From Amycolatopsis aidingensis (GTDB taxonomy: Bacteria > Actinomycetota > Actinomycetes > Mycobacteriales > Pseudonocardiaceae), in NCBI RefSeq assembly GCF_018885265.1, contig NZ_CP076538.1, forward strand, positions 2,330,001-2,394,000: a stretch of 64,000 bases of DNA. The letters are read 5' to 3'. Both the position numbers and the translations under genes were made by a program. The notes under the pieces are model-generated. The model was not told where the DNA came from and did no database searches. It saw nothing but the letters and a program-made list of their open reading frames with translations. This document shows positions 15,088-24,407 of this stretch, piece after piece (position 1 is the first letter of the stretch; each line of letters begins with the position of its first letter).

Positions 15088-16467
15088 ATGACGCAGCACG
15101 ATGGTTTCGCCAGGGTGCTCGGCAGGTTCGACGTCCTCGCGATCGCCTTCGGCGCGATGATCGGCTTCGGCTGGATCGTGCTGACCGGTGGTTTCCTCGA
15201 GGACGCCGGCAGCTTCGGCGCCGCGCTGGCCTTCGTCGCCGGTGGGGTGGTCGTCGGGCTGGTCGGGCTGACCTACGCCGAGCTGGTGTCCGCCATGCCG
15301 CATGCCGGCGGGGAACACAACTACGTGCTGCGCGCGCTTGGTACCCGGCCGGCCTTCATCACCTCGTGGACCCTGGTGCTCGGGTACGTCTCGGTGGTCG
15401 CCTTCGAGGCGGTCGCCCTGCCGCAGACCCTGCTCTACCTGGTCCCCGAACTACCAGCGGGCAGGCTGTGGTCGGTCGCGGGCTACGACGTCTACGCCAC
15501 CTGGGCCGCGGTGGGTGTCGGCGCCGCTCTGGTGGTCACCGCGTTGAACTACGTCGGCGTCCGCCCGGCGGCGGTATTCCAGACCGCCGCCGTGCTCTTC
15601 CTCGCGGTGGTTGGCGTGCTGCTGGCCACCGGCTCCCTGCTCGGCGGCTCGGCGGCGAACCTGGAACCGCTGTTCGCCGACGGCGCCGCGGGTGTGCTGG
15701 TGGTGCTGGTCGCCACGCCGTTCCTGTTCGTCGGCTTCGACGTCATCCCGCAGTCGGCAGGCGAGATCAACCTGCCGCCGCGCCGGATCGGCAGGTTGCT
15801 GCTGGTCTCGGTGGCGCTGGCGACCACCTGGTACGTGCTGATCATGCTCACCGTCGGCTCCGGCCTCGGCCGGGCGGAGGTGGCCGGGGCGGAGCTGCCC
15901 ACCGCCGACGCCATGGCGGCGCTGTGGGGCAGCGAGGCGATGGGCACGGTGCTGGTGGTCGGCGGTATCGCGGGCATCCTCACCAGCTGGAACGGTTTTC
16001 TGCTGGGCGCCAGCAGGCTGGTCTTCGCGATGGCCGACTCCGGGATGCTGCCGAGGTGGTTCGCCAGGGTGCATCCGCGGTTCGGCACCCCGGCCAACGC
16101 CGTGCTGTTCATCGGCCTGCTCTCCGCGCTCGCGCCGCTGTTCGGCAGGCAGATGCTGGTGTGGCTGGTGGACGCGGGGAGCCTCAGCATCATCGTGGCC
16201 TACCTGCTGGTCGCGGTGACATTCCTGGTGCTGCGCCGCAGGGAGCCGGAGCTGTCGCGGCCCTTCCGGCTGCGGTACGGCCGGACCGCGGGCACCCTCG
16301 CCGCGGTGCTCAGCCTCGGCACGGCGGTGCTGTTCCTTCCAGGGATGCCGGCGGCACTGACCTGGCCGTCGGAGTGGATCATCGTCGGCCTCTGGTGGGC
16401 CGCCGGGATCGTGCTGCTGCTGCGGCTGCCCCGCGGCCGCCCTGCGGGGCGGGTCACCGGTCGCTGA
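15088..16467 (+). CDS. APC-family amino acid permease
   Basis: 459 residues from ATG 15088 with a GGAAGGGG ribosome site. About 12 hydrophobic segments are visible. TM1 has the APC signature AFGAMIGFGWIV, with the unwound Gly-rich substrate site, and the next helices carry YAELVSAMPHAGGEHNYVLRALG. An integral membrane secondary transporter for amino acids or related amines. It lies beside the tryptophan-degradation genes and could take up tryptophan or kynurenine, but it is in its own transcription unit. It overlaps the end of the convergent FAD monooxygenase gene by 14 bp. Confidence 0.88.
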   Translation: MTQHDGFARVLGRFDVLAIAFGAMIGFGWIVLTGGFLEDAGSFGAALAFVAGGVVVGLVGLTYAELVSAMPHAGGEHNYVLRALGTRPAFITSWTLVLGYVSVVAFEAVALPQTLLYLVPELPAGRLWSVAGYDVYATWAAVGVGAALVVTALNYVGVRPAAVFQTAAVLFLAVVGVLLATGSLLGGSAANLEPLFADGAAGVLVVLVATPFLFVGFDVIPQSAGEINLPPRRIGRLLLVSVALATTWYVLIMLTVGSGLGRAEVAGAELPTADAMAALWGSEAMGTVLVVGGIAGILTSWNGFLLGASRLVFAMADSGMLPRWFARVHPRFGTPANAVLFIGLLSALAPLFGRQMLVWLVDAGSLSIIVAYLLVAVTFLVLRRREPELSRPFRLRYGRTAGTLAAVLSLGTAVLFLPGMPAALTWPSEWIIVGLWWAAGIVLLLRLPRGRPAGRVTGR

Positions 16468-17596
16468 GCCCGGCCAGCCGCTTGGCCAGCCGGTTCCGGA
16501 AGGCCGGTAGTTGCGCGAGCAGCCGGAGCAGGGCGTTGCGCAGCGGCCGCACCCGCGGGCCCGCCGTGGCCAGGGTGGTGAGCACTCGCGCGAACCGGAC
16601 CACCGTGCGGGCCAGCGGCCGCTGGGTGGCGGCGTAGCGGTCCAGCCGGTCCTCCGGCGCGCCGCCAAGCACCGCGCCGAGGGCCGTGCCCAGCGCGATC
16701 GCGTCCCGTAGGCCCAGGTTCATGCCCTGCCCACCCGCGGGGCTGTGCACATGCGCGGCATCGCCTGCCAGCAGCACCCGCCCGGCGCGGAACCGGTCGG
16801 CGATCCGGTGGTGCACCCGGAACCGGGAACCCCACACCACCTCCTCGACCCGCACCCCGCCCGCGGGGCCGCGCCGGTCCAGCAGGTCCTGGATGTAGGC
16901 CGCGTCCGGCTCCTCCGGTGGGTCGGCGACCTCGGCCACGATCCGGAAGGTCCCGTCCGGGAGGGGAGCCGAGACCACCATCCCGCCGGTGGAGAAGAAC
17001 AGCACCACCTCGTCCGCGGGTAGCACCCCGGTGGCGCGCACATCGGCGAGGGTGAAGGTCTCCCCGCCGTGGTCCTCGCCGAACCCGATCCCGGCCAGCT
17101 CGCGCACCGTGCTGTGCATCCCGTCCGCCCCGACCAGGTAGCGGGCGCGGATGTGGTGCCGGTCGTCCACTGTCACGGTCACCCCGGTCCCGTCCTGGAC
17201 CATGCCGGTCACGGTATGCGGGCGCAGCACCGTGCCGCCCAGTTCCAGCAGCCGCTCCAGCAGTACCCGCTCGGTGTCCGACTGCGGAACCATGAACAGG
17301 TTCCGGTACCGGCTCGGCACGCCGTCGAAGCGCAGCGGGACCAGCACCCGGTCCCGGTCGCGGATGGTGAACCCGTGCGAGTGCAGGGAGAGCGCGGACA
17401 GCCGTCCGGTCACCCCGATCTCGTCCAGCGCCTCCATCGTGCGCGGGTGCACCACCGCGGCCCGTGAGGTGTTCACGCCCTCGGCCTGCTGGTCCACGAC
17501 GGTGACGGAGTAGCCCTGGCCGCGCAGGTGGGCCGCGGTGGCGAGGCCGACCGGTCCGGCGCCGGCGATGAGAACGTCCGTGCGGGTGGGGAACAT
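16454..17596 (-). CDS. FAD-dependent aromatic monooxygenase (class A, PHBH fold)
   Basis: 380 residues from ATG 17596 with a GGAGG ribosome site. Dinucleotide fold GAGPVGLATAAHL at 11-23, the FAD/NADPH DG motif in LVGADGMHSTVR, and GDAAHVHSPAGGQGMNLGLRD near 283-303. It lacks the C-terminal thioredoxin-like domain of phenol hydroxylases. Such enzymes hydroxylate aromatic compounds or inactivate polyketide and rifamycin-type drugs. It is divergent from a TetR gene with two near-identical operators between them, a common arrangement for an inducible detoxification enzyme. Substrate unknown. Confidence 0.88.
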   Translation of the reverse strand: MFPTRTDVLIAGAGPVGLATAAHLRGQGYSVTVVDQQAEGVNTSRAAVVHPRTMEALDEIGVTGRLSALSLHSHGFTIRDRDRVLVPLRFDGVPSRYRNLFMVPQSDTERVLLERLLELGGTVLRPHTVTGMVQDGTGVTVTVDDRHHIRARYLVGADGMHSTVRELAGIGFGEDHGGETFTLADVRATGVLPADEVVLFFSTGGMVVSAPLPDGTFRIVAEVADPPEEPDAAYIQDLLDRRGPAGGVRVEEVVWGSRFRVHHRIADRFRAGRVLLAGDAAHVHSPAGGQGMNLGLRDAIALGTALGAVLGGAPEDRLDRYAATQRPLARTVVRFARVLTTLATAGPRVRPLRNALLRLLAQLPAFRNRLAKRLAGLSDR

Positions 17597-17608
17597 GACC
17601 GCCTCCTG

Positions 17609-17638
17609 GTCAACAAGTGTTTGCCAACAGCTGTTGAC
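17609..17638. promoter_or_regulatory. TetR-family operator candidate 1
   Basis: 30-bp site with outer arms GTCAACA and TGTTGAC and an inner perfect palindrome CAACAGCTGTTG. It matches the second site (17665-17694) at 26 of 30 positions in the same orientation, 56 bp apart. It lies 13 bp upstream of the FAD-monooxygenase start. Confidence 0.6.
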
Positions 17639-17664
17639 CAAGGTAGCCACGGCCGGACTGGAAA

Positions 17665-17694
17665 GTCAACAAGTGTTGGCCTACAGTTGTTGGC
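17665..17694. promoter_or_regulatory. TetR-family operator candidate 2 and leaderless tetR promoter
   Basis: A direct repeat of the first site (26 of 30 identical), beginning GTCAACAAGTGTT, with the inner palindrome CAACAAGTGTTG. It ends immediately before the tetR ATG. TACAGT (17682-17687) ends 7 bp before that ATG, so the gene is probably transcribed as a leaderless mRNA and autorepressed. Confidence 0.55.
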
Positions 17695-18270
17695 ATGAGT
17701 GCGGGAGCCAGGCGTTCGGACCGGACCAGATCGGCGATCCTCGCCGCGGCGCGGGAACGGTTCGCCGCGGACGGGTACGACCGGGCGACCATCCGGGCGA
17801 TCGCCGCGGACGCTGGCATCGACCCATCGATGGTGATGCGGTACTACGGGAACAAGGAGCGGCTGTTCGCCGCGGCGGCCGAGTTCGACCTGCGGCTGCC
17901 GGACCTCGCCGCCATGCCGCGCGAGCGGGTCGGCGAGGCGCTGGTGGCCCACTTCACCGACCGGTGGGACGACGACGAGTCCCTGCAGCTGCTGCTGCGC
18001 ACCGGAGCCACCAACGCCGCCGCGGCCGAGCGCATGCGGGTCATCTTCGCGGGGCAGCTGATCCCGGCGATCGCGGCGCTGCATCCGGCGGACATCCCGG
18101 CGGAGCTGCTCGCCCGCCGGGCGGGGCTGGCCGCCACGCAGGTACTCGGCATGGCGTTGTGCCGTTACGTGCTGGAACTGCCGCCGGTGGCGGCGATGGA
18201 CCGGGAGACGATGGTGGGCTGGCTGGGCCCGACGGTTCAGCGATACCTCGTCGGGCCCGAGCCAAGCTGA
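17695..18270 (+). CDS. TetR-family transcriptional regulator
   Basis: 191 residues. The N-terminal helix-turn-helix (TRSAILAAARERFAADGYDRATIRAIAADAGIDPSMVMRYYGNKERLF split over residues 10-57) is canonical; the C-terminal helical ligand domain is of the TetR_C type with a conserved LARRAGLAATQVLGMALCRYVL stretch. Predicted autorepressor and repressor of the divergent FAD monooxygenase, binding the paired sites described between them. It ends 4 bp from a convergent small gene. Confidence 0.92.
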   Translation: MSAGARRSDRTRSAILAAARERFAADGYDRATIRAIAADAGIDPSMVMRYYGNKERLFAAAAEFDLRLPDLAAMPRERVGEALVAHFTDRWDDDESLQLLLRTGATNAAAAERMRVIFAGQLIPAIAALHPADIPAELLARRAGLAATQVLGMALCRYVLELPPVAAMDRETMVGWLGPTVQRYLVGPEPS

Positions 18271-18274
18271 GGGG

Positions 18275-18571
18275 TCAGGCCGCCCGGCGCGCGGCGGTGA
18301 GCACGGCGGAACCGGCCTCGGTCAGCACGGCGGGAACCATGGACGCCGCGGCCTCCGGCCAGGGGGCGGGCGCAATCAGGCCCTTGTGGACGAGCAGGTG
18401 CGCGCTGAACTGGTCGCAGCAGGCCATGCCGTCCACGAACAGGTCGGGCTCGCTGCCCCGGGTGAGCTGGACCCGCCCGGCCGCGACGGCGCGCAGGATC
18501 GCCAGGGTGCGTCCGGTGGGTTCGGCCGGGCCGGAGGTGGATGTTGTGGTGGATGTTGCTGGTGTGGACAT
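18275..18571 (-). CDS. Small protein of unknown function
   Basis: 98 residues from ATG 18571, chosen for the GAGGAAC ribosome site; upstream in-frame ATGs have none. A Ser/Thr-rich start is followed by GRTLAILRAVAAGRVQLTRGSEPDLFVDGMACCDQFSAHLLVHKGLI-type sequence, with a CC pair near residue 56 and a C-terminal helix. The helical part resembles a small winged-helix-like domain, but I recognise no named family with a function. It is convergent with tetR and followed (upstream side) by 222 bp of sequence in which I see no gene. Confidence 0.65.
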   Translation of the reverse strand: MSTPATSTTTSTSGPAEPTGRTLAILRAVAAGRVQLTRGSEPDLFVDGMACCDQFSAHLLVHKGLIAPAPWPEAAASMVPAVLTEAGSAVLTAARRAA

Positions 18572-18793
18572 CGCCGTGTTCCTCGTGCAGGGTTCCCCCG
18601 GCCTCGTCGCCGGAGGCGGACATCCCGATGGCGATGATCTTGCATGACGGGCCCCGGCCATGGTCATCCCAACCGGGCATAACACCCGTGGCCCCGCTGC
18701 CTCCTGCTTCGGACGTCAGGGTTCCTCGAGCCGTCCTCGGTACCACTGCTGCGTACCCGCAACCAGCCCGGCAGGAAGCGAGGGGACAGGCGG

Positions 18794-20305
18794 ATGACAC
18801 AGCCACCCACGGAGCAGGAGACCACCCGGCCCTGGTACCCGCGCCACGACCAGCCCATCACCCTGCGCTCCATGCCGCGCTGGTACCGCACGATCTTCGT
18901 GGCGGACGCGCTGGAGCGCTTCGGTTTCTACGGGATGCAGGCGATCCTGGTGCTCTACGCGGCCGCGCCGAGGGAGGCGGGCGGGCTCGGCCTCGCCGCG
19001 GCGGACGCCGCCTCCCTGTTCGGCGCCTGGATCGCCGCCATGTTCATGCTCTCCCTTGCCGGCGGCTGGATCGGGGACCGGCTGCTCGGGCACCGGCCCG
19101 CCCTGCAGGCGGGGTGCGCGCTGATGACGCTGGGCTACCTGGGCCTCGGGATCCCGCAGGGCTGGGTGACCGCGGTCGCGCTGTGCGTACTGGCCGTCGG
19201 TGGTGGCCTGTTCAAGCCGAACCTCCAGGCGTTGTACAACCTGATGTACACCGGCAGTACGGGCCGGGAATCGGGCATCTCGCTGATGTACGTCGCCGCA
19301 CAGATTTCCGCGCTGCTCGCCCCGCTGGCCGCGGGTTACCTCGGGGAGCGGGTCAGCTGGCCGCTCGCGTTCGCGGTGGCCGCACTCGCCGCCCTGCTCG
19401 CGGCGCTGCGCCTGCGGGTGGCCTGGCGGCAGTTCGGGGACACCGGCGCTGTCGCGGCACGTCCGCTTGCCCCGGCCGAGCGACGGCTGGTCCTGCGCCG
19501 CACCGGGACGGCGCTGGCCGCGCTCGCCGCGCTGCTGGTGGGAATGGCACTCGGTGGGGTGCTCGATCCCACCGTGGCGATCGCGCTGGTCGGCGGCTGC
19601 ACCGTGATCGTCCCGGTGTTCGGCTACCTGCTGGTCTACCGCGACCCCGGGCTGAACGCCGCGGACCGGCGCAGGCTGCGGGCGTTTCTCGCGGTACTGC
19701 TTGGCTCCACCCTGTTCTGGATGATCATCGCGCACGCCGCCTCCCTGCTGAACCTGTTCGCCCGCGACCACGTCGACCGGGACGTGCTGGGCTTCCGGAT
19801 CCCGGCGAGCTGGATGCAGTCGGCGACGCCCACCTTCATCCTGGTGCTCGCGCCGGTGCTGGCCTGGCTGCTGCCACGGGTGGGGACGCGCAACAACGTG
19901 CCGGTGAAGTTCGCCATCGGCCTGTGCCTGGCAGGGGGTAGCTTCCTGGCGATGTGCCTTGCCGCCTTCCTCGCAGCCGACGGCACGCTGGTGTCCCCGC
20001 TCTGGCTGTTCCTGGTCTACTTCGGACACGCCTGCGGGGAGGTCATCATCGCGGCGGTCTCCATCGCCGCGGTGGCCGAGCTGCTTCCCGCCCAGTTCCT
20101 CGGCCGGATGATGGGAACGTACTGGCTGTTCGCCGCGCTCGGCGGCGGGCTCGGTGCCGGGGTGGTGCGACTGGCGGAGGTGTTCCCGGAGCCGGTCTAC
20201 TACCTGGGGCTCGGCACCGTCGCCACGGTCACCGGGCTGGGTTTCCTCGCCGCGCGGTCCCGGCTGACGAGGGCGCTGAACGCGACCTCGTCAGCCGGAA
20301 GCTGA
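18794..20305 (+). CDS. POT-family proton-dependent peptide transporter
   Basis: 503 residues. The family signature ADALERFGFYGMQAIL lies in TM1 (about 35-50, with the ExxER-like proton-coupling Glu-Arg), and the second PTR signature KPNLQALYNLMYTGSTGRESGISLMYVA is near 139-165. About 12-14 membrane helices. Imports di- or tripeptides with protons. It is the last gene before the polyketide cluster and is convergent with it; no functional link is evident. Confidence 0.9.
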   Translation: MTQPPTEQETTRPWYPRHDQPITLRSMPRWYRTIFVADALERFGFYGMQAILVLYAAAPREAGGLGLAAADAASLFGAWIAAMFMLSLAGGWIGDRLLGHRPALQAGCALMTLGYLGLGIPQGWVTAVALCVLAVGGGLFKPNLQALYNLMYTGSTGRESGISLMYVAAQISALLAPLAAGYLGERVSWPLAFAVAALAALLAALRLRVAWRQFGDTGAVAARPLAPAERRLVLRRTGTALAALAALLVGMALGGVLDPTVAIALVGGCTVIVPVFGYLLVYRDPGLNAADRRRLRAFLAVLLGSTLFWMIIAHAASLLNLFARDHVDRDVLGFRIPASWMQSATPTFILVLAPVLAWLLPRVGTRNNVPVKFAIGLCLAGGSFLAMCLAAFLAADGTLVSPLWLFLVYFGHACGEVIIAAVSIAAVAELLPAQFLGRMMGTYWLFAALGGGLGAGVVRLAEVFPEPVYYLGLGTVATVTGLGFLAARSRLTRALNATSSAGS

Positions 20306-20345
20306 CCACTGTGGACCGTAGGGTGCCTTCGATTCCGGAGCCGGG

Positions 20346-20522
20346 TCACTCGGCTTCGGTTTCTGAATCCCGGCCGGGAGGGGTCGCGCTGAAGGTGTGC
20401 GCGGGCAGCACGCACCCGGCCTGGGAGGCCCCGAGGCTGGCGAGTCCCTCGAGCAGTGCGCCGAGGACGATCCGCCAGCGTTCCCGGAGCCGTTCCTGTT
20501 CCTGCGAACCCGGTTCGCTCAC
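20346..20522 (-). CDS. Small protein of unknown function at the cluster edge
   Basis: 58 residues from GTG 20522, 7 bp after the stop of the ABM-domain gene, so probably translationally coupled. Codon use has high GC at third positions like its neighbours. The centre is an amphipathic helix (RERWRIVLGALLEGLASLG) and the tail is acidic. No family recognised. It could instead be a chance continuation of the frame. It marks the left end of the polyketide operon. Confidence 0.45.
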   Translation of the reverse strand: MSEPGSQEQERLRERWRIVLGALLEGLASLGASQAGCVLPAHTFSATPPGRDSETEAE

Positions 20523-20529
20523 CGCCGGT

Positions 20530-20880
20530 TCACCACCCGGTGACCGGATCCGGCAGGCTGCCGTGCTCGTGATAGGCCGCACTCACCTGGTAGACGCCGA
20601 ACGGACGCGGCACGCTGGTGTCCCGGAACCGGCGCAGTGGTGCGGTGACAGTGCGATGGTCGGCACCGCGTTCCCATTCCCGGAAAGCCTCAACGCTTTC
20701 CCAGGAACTCGCGATGACGAACCCGGCCGGATCGTGCAGCGAACGGAGCAGTTCGTTGCCGAGCAGGCCGGGGGTGCCGAGCAGCGCCTCGCTCACCCGG
20801 TGGTACGCGGACTCGATCCCGGACAGGTCCGGGGTGGAGTTGTAGATCAGGACGCGCACACCGCCGACGGGCAGACTCAT
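20530..20880 (-). CDS. ABM-domain (antibiotic biosynthesis monooxygenase-like) protein
   Basis: 116 residues from ATG 20880, overlapping the SDR stop (ATGA). The ferredoxin-like ABM pattern is visible: first strand VRVLIYNSTPDL, long helix, then FVIASSWESVEAFREWER, the family core strand plus helix. ABM proteins in aromatic polyketide clusters are small cofactorless oxygenases that make quinones or hydroxylate the polyphenol; some act as cyclisation helpers. Paired in this cluster with a second ABM protein at 33.7 kb. Confidence 0.75.
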   Translation of the reverse strand: MSLPVGGVRVLIYNSTPDLSGIESAYHRVSEALLGTPGLLGNELLRSLHDPAGFVIASSWESVEAFREWERGADHRTVTAPLRRFRDTSVPRPFGVYQVSAAYHEHGSLPDPVTGW

Positions 20881-21632
20881 CAGGACATCCCCCCATCGAC
20901 CGGGATGACGCCGCCGGTGACGAACCGGGACAGGTCGCTGGCCAGCCACAGCACGGCGCCCGCCGCCTCCTCCGGCTGCCCGATCCGGCCCAGCGCGCTC
21001 TTCTTGCTGTAGAGGTCCTGGATCTCCGCGCGCCGGTCCTCCGGGAGCTCGCGCAGGGTCTCGGTCTCGATCACCCCGAGCCGCAGCACGTTGAACCGGA
21101 TGCCGCTGGGGCCGAACTCCCTTGCCAGCGAACGGTTCAGGCCCAGCAGCGCGGCCTTGGTCGCGGTGTAGTGCGCGCGCCGGACGACCCCGGCCTCGAC
21201 CGAACGGGAACCGACGCTGATCACCGAGCTGCCCGGGCGCAGCAGCGGCAGCGCATGCTGGATGACCAGATGCGCCGAGGTCAGGTTGCTGGCCACGATG
21301 CGGTTCCACTCCTCGAGCGCCAGCTCCTGGTAGGGCACGTGGCTGATGGTGCCTGCGTTGTTCACCACCACATCCAGCCGGCCGTAGCGCTCGCGGCAGT
21401 GCGCGAGCAGCTCGGTGACCTGGTCGGGGTCGGTGACATCGGCGCGGAGCACGTGGTGGTCGCCGCCGATCGACTTCAGCTCGCGCTCGAGCGAGGCCGC
21501 CGACTCGTTCTCCTTCCGGCAGCAGGTGGTCACGTCGACGCCGTGCCTGGCCAGCCCCAGCACCATGCCGCGGCCGACGCCACGGGTACCGCCGGTGACG
21601 AGCGCCTTCTTTCCTTGCAGGCCAAGGTCCAT
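20880..21632 (-). CDS. SDR ketoreductase 1 of the polyketide cluster
   Basis: 250 residues from ATG 21632. [10 protein letters not shown] cofactor loop at 13-22, NNAG near 88, catalytic Ser in [11 protein letters not shown] and Tyr-x3-Lys in [11 protein letters not shown], ending [14 protein letters not shown]. It resembles FabG-like polyketide ketoreductases. Probable role: reduce one keto group of the nascent or cyclised polyketide. Its neighbours are an ABM protein and a DUF1772 protein. It is 45 bp from the DUF1772 gene upstream. Confidence 0.88.
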   Translation of the reverse strand: MDLGLQGKKALVTGGTRGVGRGMVLGLARHGVDVTTCCRKENESAASLERELKSIGGDHHVLRADVTDPDQVTELLAHCRERYGRLDVVVNNAGTISHVPYQELALEEWNRIVASNLTSAHLVIQHALPLLRPGSSVISVGSRSVEAGVVRRAHYTATKAALLGLNRSLAREFGPSGIRFNVLRLGVIETETLRELPEDRRAEIQDLYSKKSALGRIGQPEEAAGAVLWLASDLSRFVTGGVIPVDGGMS

Positions 21633-21676
21633 GGTTTCCGTCCTTTGTGCTTGTGCGTGTTGTTGTCGTTGCCGCT

Positions 21677-22138
21677 TCACAGCAGCACACCGAGGCCCGC
21701 GCAGTTCAGCCCGAACGCGAGGATCCCCAGCACGCTGCGCCGCCGGTTCCAGCTGCCCCAGCCGGTACGGGGGTCGATCCGGTGGAAGTCCCGAGGGAGG
21801 CTGTCCGGGTCCAAGGTGCGAACCCAGCGGTTCACCGGGACGTTCTTCAGCACCGAGATCACCCCCGTGCAGACCGCGAGCAGCGCGGCCGCCGCGAAGA
21901 ACACGCGCGCCACGCCGTTTCCTGTGCTCAAGGCCAGTACGAGGTCACCGAGGAACGTGGTTACCAGGCAGATCGGCATCCACGGGTCGTAACGGGTGGA
22001 GAAGAAGGCGTGTGCCCGCACGTAGTCCGCGGCGGGCAGGCCGCGCAGCAACGGCCACCCGCCCAGCTGGGTCGCCAGCAGCACCCCGGCGGCCAGCCCG
22101 CTGGCGAGCAGCACGACCGGTATGAGCACAGTGGACAT
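21677..22138 (-). CDS. DUF1772 membrane protein, anthrone-oxygenase-like (copy 1)
   Basis: 153 residues with a GGGGAGG ribosome site. Four hydrophobic segments. The pattern [18 protein letters not shown] near the start, the [11 protein letters not shown] segment and the [18 protein letters not shown] ending are DUF1772/anthrone-oxygenase features (conserved N-x-P-x-N). Family members in aromatic polyketide pathways oxidise anthrones to anthraquinones without an obvious cofactor. A second paralogue lies at 29.4 kb. Membrane location inferred. Confidence 0.82.
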   Translation of the reverse strand: MSTVLIPVVLLASGLAAGVLLATQLGGWPLLRGLPAADYVRAHAFFSTRYDPWMPICLVTTFLGDLVLALSTGNGVARVFFAAAALLAVCTGVISVLKNVPVNRWVRTLDPDSLPRDFHRIDPRTGWGSWNRRRSVLGILAFGLNCAGLGVLL

Positions 22139-22162
22139 CCGGAACCTCCCCTGGCCGCCCGC

Positions 22163-23551
<1,389 letters not shown>

Positions 23552-23552
<1 letters not shown>

Positions 23553-24292
23553 CAGATTCCCCCGTCGACGGTCAGGTTGGCACCGGTGACGTAGCGCGAG
23601 GTGTCCCCGGCGAGGAACAGCACCGCGCCGGCAACGTCCTCGGGGTGGCAGATCCGCCCGAGCGCGGTCATCCCGACGATGCGGGACATGACCTCGGGCG
23701 GCAGCCCGGCACCCGGCTCGGTCTCGGTCAGCCCGGGAGAAACCAGGTTGACCCGGATCCCACGGGGGCCGACCTCCTTGCACAACGCCCTGGTGAAGCC
23801 GATCATCGCCGACTTCGCCGTGGTGTAGTGCACAGCGTTCGGCCTGCCCCTGGTGGCAACCGAGGACCCGATGTTGACCACCGAGGCGCCGTCGGACAGC
23901 GCCGGAAGGGCGGCGCGGGTCACCAGGTAGGCCGCCGTCACACTGCTGTCCAGCACCCGGTCCCACTCGGCGGAGCCGAGCTCGCCCAGCGGTGCGGAGC
24001 CGTCCACCCCGACGTTGTTCACCAGCACGTCGATGCCCTCGCCTCCGCCCGGGCGCGCGGCTTCGACCAGTGCGGCGGCCTCGCCTGCCTTGGTGACGTC
24101 CGCCTGGACGACCTGATGGCCCTGGCTCAGTTCCTTCAACGCGCGGGCCGTCTCCTCGGCCTGCTCGTGGTCGGCGCGGTAGCAGGTGACGACGGTGGCC
24201 CCCGCCTTGGCGAAGGCGAGTACGGTGGCGCGGCCGATACCCCTGGTTCCGCCGGTCACCAGTACGCGCTTTCCGGACAACCCTTGGTCCAC
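23552..24292 (-). CDS. SDR ketoreductase 2 of the polyketide cluster
   Basis: 246 residues from GTG 24292 with a GGAGA ribosome site. TGGTRGIGRA at 13-22, NNVGVDG near 92, Ser in NIGSSVATRG, Tyr-x3-Lys in HYTTAKSAMIG, and RYVTGANLTVDGGI at the end. Related to FabG and polyketide ketoreductases. It is first in a five- to seven-gene - strand block (SDR, oxidoreductase, cyclase, DUF1772, SDR, ABM, small ORF). Two SDRs suggest two reductions, or one acting on the starter or a tailoring ketone. Confidence 0.88.
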
Positions 24293-24334
24293 TGGTCTCT
24301 CCGTTCACCGTGTTGGGTGTGTTTCTGGCGCGTC

Positions 24335-24349
24335 GGCAACCACGTTGCC
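24335..24349. promoter_or_regulatory. Short perfect palindrome upstream of the SDR-led operon
   Basis: GGCAAC and GTTGCC separated by CAC, 43 bp upstream of the GTG at 24292, inside the 115-bp gap between the SDR and multicopper oxidase genes. Position fits an operator for the left-arm operon, but no matching second site was found and no -10/-35 is convincing. Confidence 0.3.
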
Positions 24350-24407
24350 AACGAGGTGTCGGCCGCGGATCGAATGCGGCTGAAAGAGGAGGCTTGTTCG
24401 GGAAAGG

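Noticed and set aside
18572..18793. Gene or regulatory element in the 222-bp gap upstream of the peptide transporter
   Set aside because: Several overlapping frames exist, but none has a ribosome site with plausible codon use, and no clear repeat was found.
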